DNA from: Pseudoalteromonas sp. 3D05
GTDB taxonomy: Bacteria; Pseudomonadota; Gammaproteobacteria; Enterobacterales; Alteromonadaceae
DNA: 33,985 nucleotides
Direction of reading: 5' to 3'
Assembly: GCF_002723455.1 (NCBI RefSeq)
Contig: NZ_PDUS01000027.1
Coordinates: 1 to 33,985, forward strand
This document shows, in pieces, positions 15,599-24,371 of the stretch. How positions within the stretch are numbered: position 1 is the first letter of the stretch; each line of letters starts with the position of its first letter. Under the pieces are notes generated by a model, which had not been told where the DNA came from, made no database searches, and saw only the letters and a list, made by a program, of their open reading frames with translations. The translations under genes and the position numbers were made by a program.

Positions 15599-16057
15599 TT
15601 ATAAAGGTAGCCGCTTTTTGCTAAATGTTTGCTTTAATACCACGGTGGATTCAATATTAGCAATACAATCGATACTGCCTAGCTTAAATTTAACAAAGTG
15701 TTCATAGCTTTCTAGATCTGTCGCCACTATTTTTAGTAAATAGTCGTAGCTGCCAGATATTACAGAGCACTCTAAAATATGATCAAACTTGTTGGCTTGC
15801 AGCTCAAATGTATTCGCTGCTGCGACTGAGTTTTGACTTAAGCGTACAAATGCATATACCAGCACATTCAGCCCCACGCTTTTGGGGTTAATTGCAGCAT
15901 GATAACCACTAATAACACCTGTGCTCTCAAGCTTTTTTATTCTTCTTAAGCAAGGCGTATCGGACAAGCTAATATCACTTGCCAGCTGTGAGACCGCGTA
16001 GCGGGCATTTTCCTGCAAATGCATAATGATTTGATGATCTTTTTTATCTAAATTCAT
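15599..16057 (-). CDS. Lrp/AsnC family transcriptional regulator
   Basis: A 152-residue protein starting at the ATG at 16057 (MNLDKKDHQIIMHLQENARY); the TTG five codons earlier is rejected. The N-terminal winged helix-turn-helix carries the family pattern, including VSQLASDISLSDTPCLRRIKKLESTGVISGYHA (residues ~22-54). The C-terminal AsnC/RAM ligand domain includes ILECSVISGSYDYLLKIVATD (~100-120) and ends with KLGSIDCIANIESTVVLK. Lrp proteins bind amino acids and often control the divergent neighbour. Here that is the PrnB/IDO-like and kynureninase-like operon, 145 bp away across an AT-rich spacer, so an aromatic amino acid or derivative is a plausible effector (inference). Confidence 0.94.
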   Translation of the reverse strand: MNLDKKDHQIIMHLQENARYAVSQLASDISLSDTPCLRRIKKLESTGVISGYHAAINPKSVGLNVLVYAFVRLSQNSVAAANTFELQANKFDHILECSVISGSYDYLLKIVATDLESYEHFVKFKLGSIDCIANIESTVVLKQTFSKKRLPL

Positions 16058-16202
16058 AAAATTTAGCGTCAACTATTATTTGTGTGCATATTTTGAGTGA
16101 TATCCACTAATTTAAGAGGTCTAAAGTAGCAGTTTTTACTGATTATTACTCTATGCTATCTGTTAACATAAATGCAATAAAAATAGTCGAAGTAAAATAA
16201 AA

Positions 16203-17375
16203 ATGAGCAAAAACACTCAAGCATTTGATGAATGGCTAAGAACACGTTTTGTTGAAATTAACAGTGAGCTTGAAAAAATATATTGGCAACAGGATGATAG
16301 AGCAAATGTTGAGTTTGTCGGTGAGCAATATAAGCATCAGCTTCAACATGAGGGTAACGCCCATATTAATAAGCTATTAGCTGAAGGCAATACTGATGAA
16401 GGTTTTGACAGCGCGTTTGATTTACTTGGTAATGTAGGCTTGTATATGGCTGCATGCAGGCGCCATGAGATTACTGAACCTTCTCGTGAAACCACATCAC
16501 CATTAGTGGAAGCATCGGCTTTAGCAATGCACATTGGTGCTTCAATAGGCGTAACGCCTCGCTTTGCAACTGCACATTTAACAACACATAATAAAGCGGT
16601 AAATGGTCTGTATAAGCGTTTTACTAATCTGCCAGATGAAAAGCTATTTATAGATTACAACACCAAAGGTATTTTGGCTTACAAACGTGCCGCCGATGCA
16701 TTGTTAAAAATTCAGCCATTAGGCATTTCCCATCCATTGTGCAAAGATTTACTTGAAGTGGCTAAGCAGGCTTTACTGGATGTAATTGAATCTAATCATG
16801 CTCTTTATACTCAATTAGATACTGAGCGTTTTTTCTTTTGTGTAAGGCCTTATTATAAGCCTTATCGCGTGGGTAAAGAGGTTTATCGAGGAGCCAATGC
16901 AGGCGATTTTGCGGGTATCAATGTCATTGATATGCTGCTTGGCCTGTGTTCTGCAAATGAACCTAGTTATTCGCAAATGCTGGTGGATAAGTTTTTATAT
17001 ATGATGCCAGAAGATCAGCAAATATTACGAGAATCGATGAGAATGCCAAGTATCATGGATGACTTACTTGCCTGTGCTTCACAGCGCGATAGTGAATGGT
17101 TTCAAACCAACACTAAGTTGTTTATACAAGTGTGTAAATTACATGGAGACACCGCAATCGGTCATCATAATCAGCTCGTCAGTAAGTTTATTGCTCAGCC
17201 AGCTCAGCAGATGCAACAACAGCATATGCAAAAAGTAACAGCGAGCGGACCTCCTTTGCATGTACTGCTCGATTCACTAGAAAAATTGAGGGATCGCCGT
17301 GCGGCTGCACAGCGTGATGATATCAAGACGCGTTATGCCGACTTGTCCCAGTTAAAGCAATGGGTAAAAAAGTAA
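16203..17375 (+). CDS. PrnB/IDO-like heme protein (DUF1864 family)
   Basis: A 390-residue, mostly helical cytosolic protein resembling the DUF1864/PrnB group, which belongs to the indoleamine/tryptophan 2,3-dioxygenase superfamily. Its members include PrnB (pyrrolnitrin pathway, acting on 7-chlorotryptophan). Features are a helical N-terminal half (FDLLGNVGLYMAACRRHE, residues ~72-90), the RFFFCVRPYYKPYRVG and RGANAGDFAGINVIDMLLG blocks (~213-248), and QVCKLHGDTAIGHHNQLV near 309-326. His314 lies where PrnB-type proteins carry the proximal heme ligand; His321 and His322 are alternatives. The ATG is immediately followed, after the stop, by the kynureninase-like gene with no spacer. The substrate is probably tryptophan or an indole derivative (inference). 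Family assignment is from memory of the sequence style. Confidence 0.82.
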   Translation: MSKNTQAFDEWLRTRFVEINSELEKIYWQQDDRANVEFVGEQYKHQLQHEGNAHINKLLAEGNTDEGFDSAFDLLGNVGLYMAACRRHEITEPSRETTSPLVEASALAMHIGASIGVTPRFATAHLTTHNKAVNGLYKRFTNLPDEKLFIDYNTKGILAYKRAADALLKIQPLGISHPLCKDLLEVAKQALLDVIESNHALYTQLDTERFFFCVRPYYKPYRVGKEVYRGANAGDFAGINVIDMLLGLCSANEPSYSQMLVDKFLYMMPEDQQILRESMRMPSIMDDLLACASQRDSEWFQTNTKLFIQVCKLHGDTAIGHHNQLVSKFIAQPAQQMQQQHMQKVTASGPPLHVLLDSLEKLRDRRAAAQRDDIKTRYADLSQLKQWVKK

Positions 17376-18488
17376 ATGTATAAAGATGACTTTCATTTAA
17401 CTTCTGGGTGCTATTTACTAAACCACTCTGTTGGGCGAGCCTTAAAAACAGGGCACGATGATTTTAATGCACACTTTTTTGCTCCTTGGCAGTCGACTAA
17501 CAAAGAGCCTTGGCAGCAGTGGCTCGGAACAATTGAGCGATTTACTGGCGCGTTAAGTGAGTTGTTTAATAGTAAAAAGGAGTTGTTCTGCCCGCAAGTC
17601 AATTTATCGAGCGCTTTAACTAAAATTTTAATGTCGCACCCGCGATTTACAGGTACTAAGTGTCGGGTATTAATGGCGCAAAGTGATTTTCCCAGCATGG
17701 GCTTTGCAATGCAAAAAGCATTGCCTGATGGGGCACACATTGACTATATTCCACATGATTTGGATTTGACAGATATAACAATCTGGCAGCAATACATCAA
17801 ACCCGATACTGACCTGGTGTTTATAAGCCATGCCTATTCAAATACAGGCCAACAAGCGCCTGTAAAAGAAATAGCAGCGTATTGTAGGCGTAATAATACA
17901 CTGAGTTTAGTGGATGTAGCGCAATCGGCTGGGGTACTACCGTTAGACTTGTCCACTGTCGGGGTCGATTTTTTGATAGGCTCTAGTGTTAAATGGTTAT
18001 GCTCAGGTCCGGGCGCTGCATATTTGTGGGTAAGTGAATCACAGCTTGGCGTTTGTCAGCCTAAAGATGTTGGTTGGTTCTCGCATCAAAATCCATTTGA
18101 ATTTGATATAAACCACTTTGATTATCACTCCACAGCTTTGCGTTTTTGGGGAGGTACTCCTTCTATAGCCCCCTATGTTATTGCGGGCCACAGTATTGCT
18201 TATTTTGCAAAGTTAGGTGCAGCTACTGTACGAAAGCATAACTTGGCTTTATTGTCACAGCTAAGAGAATCATTAAGCGATTACATGGTTTCACCTCGAA
18301 GCGAGGATGCGTGCAGCGGTACGGCTATTTTGCACTTTTCAGAGGCTCAAAAAGCAGTGTTAGACGCACTTACCGACGCAGACATTAGTGTGGATGAAAG
18401 AGCTTATGGAATACGTGTATCGCCGCATATTTATAATGATGAGCACGATATTGCGCGGTTTATCGAAGTTATTAAAAAGGCCTTATAA
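17376..18488 (+). CDS. Class V PLP-dependent enzyme, kynureninase-like
   Basis: A 370-residue fold-type I PLP enzyme of the aminotransferase class V superfamily. The PLP Lys is in IGSSVKWLCSGPGAAYLW (K206), with the pyridine-ring Asp in SLVDVAQSAGVLPLD (D180), and SHAYSNTGQQAPVKEI and RFWGGTPSIAPY elsewhere. The SSVKWLCSGPG block is like that of kynureninases, which cleave kynurenine to anthranilate and alanine. It is shorter than typical kynureninase (~410-460). The ATG directly abuts the stop of the DUF1864 gene, so the pair is co-translated; this suggests it acts on the product of that heme enzyme. No formamidase gene is adjacent. A cysteine desulfurase or other class V activity cannot be excluded. 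Confidence 0.87.
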   Translation: MYKDDFHLTSGCYLLNHSVGRALKTGHDDFNAHFFAPWQSTNKEPWQQWLGTIERFTGALSELFNSKKELFCPQVNLSSALTKILMSHPRFTGTKCRVLMAQSDFPSMGFAMQKALPDGAHIDYIPHDLDLTDITIWQQYIKPDTDLVFISHAYSNTGQQAPVKEIAAYCRRNNTLSLVDVAQSAGVLPLDLSTVGVDFLIGSSVKWLCSGPGAAYLWVSESQLGVCQPKDVGWFSHQNPFEFDINHFDYHSTALRFWGGTPSIAPYVIAGHSIAYFAKLGAATVRKHNLALLSQLRESLSDYMVSPRSEDACSGTAILHFSEAQKAVLDALTDADISVDERAYGIRVSPHIYNDEHDIARFIEVIKKAL

Positions 18489-18968
18489 TCCAACTTTGCT
18501 TTGCAGATCTTCCTTTTTAGCCGTGAGTGTTTCTATTTCTTGCTTATGGTTATCTATTTGTGGGTCTATCTGATTCTTTAGCTGGCGCGTTCTAATGTCT
18601 ATAGCATTAGCTATGGACGTAGCGCCCATTCTATTGGCACGGTCTTGGGTTATGTAACCGATTTGCTTTTTTCGCTCGGCAAATGAGTTTTTTAGCTGTT
18701 TGATTGAGAGCTGATGCTGAGTGATCTCTCGGTCAATCCTTTGCAGTTCAAGGTAACTATCTACTGCGCTTGTACTAACTTGTGCTTCTTGTTGATTTAT
18801 TTGTGTAACATTTGCAGCTTTAATTGTGATTTCTTTTGCGTCTTTAGCACAAGGAAACTGACTAAACGTCGTCACACCTTTACTATCACACTTGTAAACA
18901 ACGGTGCTAGCTTGAGTTGTGAGCGGCAATGATAAAATAAAGAAAACAACGATTAAAAACATCTGCAT
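18483..18968 (-). CDS. Exported DUF4124-domain coiled-coil protein
   Basis: A 161-residue protein with an N-terminal signal peptide (cleavage near TQASTVV). It continues with a short DUF4124-type domain, VVYKCDSKGVTTFSQFPC, holding two Cys that probably form a disulfide. Residues ~65-160 form a coiled coil rich in Gln, Lys, Asp and Ile. AGGGA lies about six bases before the ATG. It is convergent with the kynureninase-like gene and overlaps its end by 6 bp. Function unknown; a periplasmic protein. Confidence 0.85.
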   Translation of the reverse strand: MQMFLIVVFFILSLPLTTQASTVVYKCDSKGVTTFSQFPCAKDAKEITIKAANVTQINQQEAQVSTSAVDSYLELQRIDREITQHQLSIKQLKNSFAERKKQIGYITQDRANRMGATSIANAIDIRTRQLKNQIDPQIDNHKQEIETLTAKKEDLQSKVGL

Positions 18969-19012
18969 TACTAATCCCTAAAACTACAGTGAATATGCCT
19001 TACCTATTTGGG

Positions 19013-19072
19013 TAGTTTAGCAATAGCATCAAGTCGTTCGCCAGCAGTTTACTACAAATCTTTGCTAAACTA
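19013..19072. repeat. Spaced 11-bp inverted repeat between DUF4124 and MCP genes
   Basis: TAGTTTAGCAA (19013-19023) and TTGCTAAACTA (19062-19072) are exact inverted repeats 38 bp apart, in the 131-bp gap between two minus-strand genes. No T run follows on the minus strand, so it is not an obvious terminator for this gap's transcripts. It could be an operator pair or an RNA structure. Confidence 0.35.
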
Positions 19073-19099
19073 ACCAGCGCTCAGGTTAAGTATACAAGA

Positions 19100-22000
19100 T
19101 TAATTCAACGATTCTTTTAACGAAAAGTATTGCAGAGAATTGCGCATTGTATTGGCTTGATCTGATAGTTGTTTTGCTGCTGCCATTGTTTCTTCTGTGA
19201 TCGCTGAGTTCTCTTGTATCAATGTCGTTAATCGTTGCACAACAGCATCAACTTCTTTAATTGCCTGTTGTTGATTAAGTGATGAGTTATTAATAGACAC
19301 TGTCATTTCATTCACTGCGCTGACTGCTGTTACAATCTGTTCAAGCTTTTCCCCTGAAGAGCTCGCCAAAATGGTCCCTTGACTGACTTTTTGGTTGCTG
19401 GTGCTAATAATCCCCTTTATTTGCTTCGCTGATGCGGCACTACGGCCCGCTAATTGCCTTACTTCACTGGCTACCACGGCAAACCCCCTGCCATGCTCCC
19501 CAGCCCTTGCAGCCTCAACAGCGGCATTTAACGCGAGTAAATTAGTTTGAAAAGCAATATCATCAATAACAGACACAATCTCATTAATATCCTTACTTGA
19601 GTTGTTTACCTCATTAATTGCATCCACCGTTTGTTTTGAAAGCTCTCCGCCTTCACTGGCCGTTGTGTGTGCTTCTTTGGCAAGTGTTACCGCCTCATTC
19701 GATTTCATCGTAACTTGAGCAACTTCATCTAACATATTATTACTGCTGGCGCTGGCTTCTTCTAAGTTTGCTGCTTGTTCTTCGGTTCGTTGGCTAATTT
19801 CTATATTGCTGGACGCAATTTCAGAGGCGCTTTGTGATACTAAATTAGCGCTTTGTTGAATGCTGGCGATAACACTGGTTAATTTATTAATGGTTTGGTT
19901 TACATCGTCTTTCAACGTTGCAAACACACCCAAGTAATCTCGCTCAATTTGTTTGTTTAAATTACCTTGTGCTAAGCTGCTCAAAACGTGTGTTACTTCT
20001 TCAATTGCGTCTGCTGTAATGCTTAATGAGTTATTAACGTCACTCTGTAATTCAGCAAGTTGTCCCTGCATTTGCATATCCAATTGTTTACTAAAGTCAC
20101 CTTGACGCATTGCAGCCATTACGGTGGCAAGCTGTGTAATTACTGTATTTAAGTTTTCTACTGAGTTATTTATATCTAATTTTAAGCTATTGAGCTGGCC
20201 TGGCATTGCAACATCAATTGTTTTGTTAAAGTTTCCTTGGCTAATAGCCATCATCACACTTGAGATTTCATTGAAGGCATTGTTAAGCCCCATGATGGAA
20301 TCGTTAATGTTAAACTTTAAGGTAAGTAACTCGCCATTTGCATCGCACTCAACTTGTTGCGTAAAGTCACCCTTACTCACACCAGCCATAACGCTATTGA
20401 TATCTGTGATGATCAACGCAAGGTTGTCTACGCTTGAGTTGATATCATTTTTGAGTAGCGCCAATTGCCCTTGTAAAGGTTGTTCTACACGTTTTGAAAA
20501 GTCACCATCATGAAGCGCACTCATTACCTGGCTGATGTTATTCATTGCACCCGATAAGCTCAGTACAGAGTTATTAACGCTTTCTTTAAGTTGTTTTAAT
20601 GTGCCTTGTGCGATGCTTGTAACTTGTTCAGTAAAGTTACCTTGTTCTATATAAGCCATCACAGTCACGATTTCACCTATCGTGTTATCTAAAGACTTTA
20701 AAGAACCATTAATATTTTGCTTAAGTGTGGCGAGCTGGCCAAGCATCGGAGTGTTGATTTGCGTTGAAAAATTACCTTGGCTCATTTCATCAATAACATG
20801 ATTAATTTCAGACATTGCTTGCTCAAGCGAGTGCGCACAGTTATTTGTTGCCTGCTTTAATGAAGATAGCTCCCCCTTACAATCAACGGTTATACGGTGA
20901 TTAAATTCGCCCTCTGCCATTTTATTCATGACCATATTAGTTTGCGAAATAGAGCTCTGTAAGGCATCTAATAAGCAATTGAAAGCGCTGGCTGATGAGC
21001 CAATTTCGTCTTTAGATAGCACTGGAGAGCGAACTGAAAAATCCCCTTGGCGTTCAACATGGCGCATGGTATCAACAAGCAGTTGTACAGGGCGAGTCAG
21101 TGAGCGAGCGAATGTAAAAGCAATAAAGACCACGATGACAATACACACTATCGAGATAATCAATAAAATAGTGGTTAAGTGAGCCACAGCGGCAAATGCT
21201 TCTTGTTGATCAATCTCAGCTAGTAAGGCCCACTTTAAGCCAAGTATATTAATAGGTTGATAGGAGGAAAGTACTTTCGCACCATTATAATCAGTAATGA
21301 CTTCTTGACCCACATTCCCTTGCAAAGCTTGTGTAACAGCAGCCGTTTTAACAGCGCCTGTTTCAGGAAAGCGAAATGAGTTAATAACCGAGTGGTTTTT
21401 AGGATCGAGGTATGAATCGGAACGCATTAAAAAGTCAGGTCCAACAAGATAAGTTTCACCGCTTTTACCTAAACCTGCCCGCTCAGTCATAATAACATTA
21501 AGTGCATCAATCGATATTTGAAAAACAAGTGTGCTGGTATGAACGCCTTGTTCATAAATTGGCGTGGCTATAAAGCTTGCGGGTGCATCATAAGAGGGCA
21601 AATATTGTTGATAGTCTACAAAGGTGACTTCATTTTCAGCAATGTTTTTTGCTTGTTCGTAGGCTAGTGCCAAATTACTTTTTGCAAACGGGCCTGTGGC
21701 TAAAGAGGTGGCAAAGTCTACTTCTTTATACACAGAGTAAACAACTTCAGCGGACTGGTTATCGATTATAAAGATGTCGTAAAAATCAAATCTTTGAGCA
21801 AATTTGAACAAGAAGTCATGGTGTTTCTCATGGACAACATTGTATTGAGCATCGTTTGAAGCTCGGTGCAAATTTGCTTTCTCCCCAACTGGATAAGGGT
21901 TTTGAACTAAATAATAGTACTGCCAATACAGCGCTTGCGTTGTTAGTTGCGAATGGATATCAAATGACTGAGACACATTTTTATTTTCTTGGGCGTACTT

Positions 22001-22369
22001 CTTATTAAACGTGTTCTCATAATACTCTGTTAGTAAAGTATATTGTGAAGAACTGAGCTGTGTTGAAGTTGTTTTATCTTTAAAAGCATTAGTAAGCTCT
22101 ATGGCTGCTGAATGCACTAACGAGCTGTTTGATAAAAATAAAAGCTGCGACTTAATATCATTAAAATGACGTTCGATAGCACTCTTTTTTATTTCACTGA
22201 CTGCCTCAAGTTGTGCGTAGGTTTGTTTGTTTAGTGCTGTAGATGAGTTTGATAATGAAAAAGCGATTACGATGGCCAAAGGAATGAGTGCAACAAGCAA
22301 AAAAGCGCTCATTAGTTTTTTAGAGAGGTCTAAATTTTTAATCGAATGACTAACCGTATTAATGTTCAT
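19100..22369 (-). CDS. Poly-HAMP methyl-accepting chemotaxis protein
   Basis: A 1089-residue chemoreceptor, about twice the usual length. It has a membrane helix near residues 20-40, a large periplasmic dCache-type domain to ~395 (ERAGLGKSGETYLVG), a second membrane helix near 400-420, and a canonical HAMP (G-D-F near 443). Then come eight further HAMP-like units with a period of exactly 45 residues, each with G-(D/E/N)-(F/L) and a downstream G-x-L-x-x-L-K. The last is near 803. The methyl-accepting/CheA-coupling hairpin follows (IDDIAFQTNLLALNAAVEAA near 950), with flanking methylation helices. There is no C-terminal NWETF-like CheR tether. The repeat array must relay the signal over a long distance. 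Ligand unknown; no che genes adjacent. Confidence 0.95.
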   Translation of the reverse strand: MNINTVSHSIKNLDLSKKLMSAFLLVALIPLAIVIAFSLSNSSTALNKQTYAQLEAVSEIKKSAIERHFNDIKSQLLFLSNSSLVHSAAIELTNAFKDKTTSTQLSSSQYTLLTEYYENTFNKKYAQENKNVSQSFDIHSQLTTQALYWQYYYLVQNPYPVGEKANLHRASNDAQYNVVHEKHHDFLFKFAQRFDFYDIFIIDNQSAEVVYSVYKEVDFATSLATGPFAKSNLALAYEQAKNIAENEVTFVDYQQYLPSYDAPASFIATPIYEQGVHTSTLVFQISIDALNVIMTERAGLGKSGETYLVGPDFLMRSDSYLDPKNHSVINSFRFPETGAVKTAAVTQALQGNVGQEVITDYNGAKVLSSYQPINILGLKWALLAEIDQQEAFAAVAHLTTILLIISIVCIVIVVFIAFTFARSLTRPVQLLVDTMRHVERQGDFSVRSPVLSKDEIGSSASAFNCLLDALQSSISQTNMVMNKMAEGEFNHRITVDCKGELSSLKQATNNCAHSLEQAMSEINHVIDEMSQGNFSTQINTPMLGQLATLKQNINGSLKSLDNTIGEIVTVMAYIEQGNFTEQVTSIAQGTLKQLKESVNNSVLSLSGAMNNISQVMSALHDGDFSKRVEQPLQGQLALLKNDINSSVDNLALIITDINSVMAGVSKGDFTQQVECDANGELLTLKFNINDSIMGLNNAFNEISSVMMAISQGNFNKTIDVAMPGQLNSLKLDINNSVENLNTVITQLATVMAAMRQGDFSKQLDMQMQGQLAELQSDVNNSLSITADAIEEVTHVLSSLAQGNLNKQIERDYLGVFATLKDDVNQTINKLTSVIASIQQSANLVSQSASEIASSNIEISQRTEEQAANLEEASASSNNMLDEVAQVTMKSNEAVTLAKEAHTTASEGGELSKQTVDAINEVNNSSKDINEIVSVIDDIAFQTNLLALNAAVEAARAGEHGRGFAVVASEVRQLAGRSAASAKQIKGIISTSNQKVSQGTILASSSGEKLEQIVTAVSAVNEMTVSINNSSLNQQQAIKEVDAVVQRLTTLIQENSAITEETMAAAKQLSDQANTMRNSLQYFSLKESLN

Positions 22370-22498
22370 TTAACATCCCTTCATAGATAAACATAAAAAC
22401 CGAATTTAGGTAACCAGTTGAGTTTAGAACAGTGTTCCTGAAAAGCGAATTTGGCTTAATAGATTTTTTAAATGTCATATAAAGGCGGCGCTATTGTC

Positions 22499-22507
22499 TG
22501 TTAAAAT
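22499..22507 (+). promoter_or_regulatory. Extended -10 element, candidate manC promoter
   Basis: TGTTAAAAT fits the extended -10 form TG-n-TAAAAT, with transcription expected to begin near 22514, ahead of the ATG at 22539. No good -35 is needed with this type. Its position argues against the alternative TTG start at 22494. Confidence 0.45.
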
Positions 22508-22538
22508 ACCCTCATTAAACTTAGCTGTGGCTATTAAA

Positions 22539-23954
22539 ATGTCTCTTATTACTCCTGTTATTCTTGCTGGTGGCATTGGTTCAAGGTTATGGCCTTTATC
22601 GCGTCAAGCAATGCCAAAGCAATTTCTGTCGTTGCTGAATGAGCATTCGTTACTACAAAATACGTTGCAACGAGTGACGGGCGATGGTTTTAAGCCCGCA
22701 TTATTAGTGTGCAATGAACAGCATCGATTTATTGCCAGCCATCAATGCGAAGCCTTAGGTGTAACCCCTAAAGCTATTTTATTAGAGCAACAAGGTAAAA
22801 ATACTGCACCTGCTATCGGGCTTGCTGCACAGTATGCATTAGCCCAAGGAATAGACTCACCTATTTTTGTGATTCCTGCGGATCATTATATCGCTAACTT
22901 TGAGCACTTAGTGGAACAGCTTCCAGATGCAATCGCAATGGCCGAACAAGGAAAGCTGGTTACTTTTTCAATCAAGCCGGATACAGCTAATTGTGGTTAT
23001 GGGTATATTAAACAAGGCGCAAAAATAGCTAATTCAAATTGCTACCAAGTAGATGAGTTTAAAGAAAAACCAGATCGAGAACTGGCACAACAGTACGTGG
23101 CAAGTGGTGAATACTCATTCAATAGTGGCATGTTTTTGTTTACGCCAAAAAGCTACCTTCGCGAACTGGAAAGGTTTGCGCCAAAAATAGCCCGCGCCGT
23201 TGCCGATGCTGCCAATTTTAGCCAAGATTTAGGGTTTACAAGGGCCGATGAAACAGCACTTAGCTCATGCCCGAGTGACTCTATTGATTATGCAATATTA
23301 GAGCGTAGCGATAATGTAGTGGTGTTACCTTTGGCCTTAAATTGGAGTGATGTTGGTGGCTTTAATGCACTTTGGCAAAACACAAATAAAGATAGTTTAG
23401 GTAATCGAGCAAGTCATGATGACGTGTTGCTTAATTGCGAAAATAACCTGATTCACAGTGAAGAAGGCCACACTGTCGCGGCCCTAGGGGTAAATAATTT
23501 AGCTGTTATTCATACCCATGACGCTACGTTAGTGGCAAATAAAGCGCAATTAGAACATTTGCCACAACTCTTAGCTCAGTTAGCGAATAAACAAAGCGAT
23601 AAACTACTTAACCATCAGGCTGTTTATCGACCTTGGGGAAACTACCGTGTGCTAGTGGAAGAAAGTGGTTTTAAAGTTAAAAAAATTACTGTTAATAGTG
23701 GCGGTAGACTCTCCACTCAGCGCCATCAGCATCGTGCCGAACACTGGGTTGTAGTGTCAGGCATTGCTGATGTCAGTATTGATGGTAAAGCCTGCGCTTT
23801 AACGGCGGATCAATCTTGTTATATAGCTGCAGGTCATATACACAGTTTAGCGAATAGTCAAAATAAGCCACTTGTATTGATAGAGGTGCAAACCGGTAGC
23901 ATACTGGATGAAAGCGATATTGAACGTTTTGACGATGTTTACGGTAGAAGTTGA
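22539..23954 (+). CDS. manC: Mannose-1-phosphate guanylyltransferase / mannose-6-phosphate isomerase
   Basis: A bifunctional enzyme of 471 residues, the usual length for ManC/CpsB. The start is the ATG at 22539, because the family begins just before PVILAGGIGSRLWPLSR and because the likely promoter lies between this ATG and an in-frame TTG at 22494. The N-terminal nucleotidyltransferase has GGIGSRLWPLSRQAMPKQFL and VIPADHYI. The C-terminal cupin-type isomerase has YRPWGNYRVLVE, RLSTQRHQHRAEHWVVVSG. It makes GDP-mannose from mannose-1-phosphate and can supply that from mannose-6-phosphate, for exopolysaccharide or O-antigen. It stands alone, divergent from the chemoreceptor, without other polysaccharide genes nearby. 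Confidence 0.95.
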   Translation: MSLITPVILAGGIGSRLWPLSRQAMPKQFLSLLNEHSLLQNTLQRVTGDGFKPALLVCNEQHRFIASHQCEALGVTPKAILLEQQGKNTAPAIGLAAQYALAQGIDSPIFVIPADHYIANFEHLVEQLPDAIAMAEQGKLVTFSIKPDTANCGYGYIKQGAKIANSNCYQVDEFKEKPDRELAQQYVASGEYSFNSGMFLFTPKSYLRELERFAPKIARAVADAANFSQDLGFTRADETALSSCPSDSIDYAILERSDNVVVLPLALNWSDVGGFNALWQNTNKDSLGNRASHDDVLLNCENNLIHSEEGHTVAALGVNNLAVIHTHDATLVANKAQLEHLPQLLAQLANKQSDKLLNHQAVYRPWGNYRVLVEESGFKVKKITVNSGGRLSTQRHQHRAEHWVVVSGIADVSIDGKACALTADQSCYIAAGHIHSLANSQNKPLVLIEVQTGSILDESDIERFDDVYGRS

Positions 23955-23971
23955 TGGTTAGGTTTGACGAC

Positions 23972-24235
23972 TCAAACCAGGCCAATAACCAACCCTATAA
24001 CCAGTATTACCCAGAAAATAGCGGTATCTCTAAAATGGTTGAGTAGCCAAAAGTAGAGTAACGCCAATGCACCAGAAATGGCTGTTGCAACAATAGCTGT
24101 AAGAAATCCTACACCTGACATTAAGTTAATCAATAATACAATTCCAGTGTAAATCCCTGCGCATAATTTAGGGCGCTCAGTATTAATTAGTAGCTTTAGT
24201 AAAGCTACCAAAATCAAAACTTTAAAAATGAGCAT
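23972..24235 (-). CDS. Small integral membrane protein, uncharacterised
   Basis: An 87-residue protein with three hydrophobic helices (about residues 2-18, 28-55 and 65-87) and few charges. The ATG at 24235 (MLIFKVLILVALLKLL) is preferred over one eleven codons upstream, since AAGGA lies seven bases before it. It converges with manC, 17 bp from that gene's stop. No family recognised. Confidence 0.68.
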   Translation of the reverse strand: MLIFKVLILVALLKLLINTERPKLCAGIYTGIVLLINLMSGVGFLTAIVATAISGALALLYFWLLNHFRDTAIFWVILVIGLVIGLV

Positions 24236-24371
24236 GGGTCTATCCTTAGATATTTCATTTGTACCCATTAAACTAAAATATCAACAGTTGAGCAATCGGT
24301 TTACCATAGTGTGTTGATATGGTGTGCAAACATTATAACTTAGTAGTTTGCTCAGACATGCTGAGTTTTGC

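Noticed and set aside
19900..21060. Tandem DNA repeat array of 135-bp units
   Set aside because: The period is real but is explained by the repeated HAMP units of the chemoreceptor; the DNA copies are too diverged to be a recent repeat or CRISPR.
22494..22538. Longer manC starting at a TTG
   Set aside because: The extra 15 residues precede the conserved start of the family and overlap a likely extended -10 promoter element.
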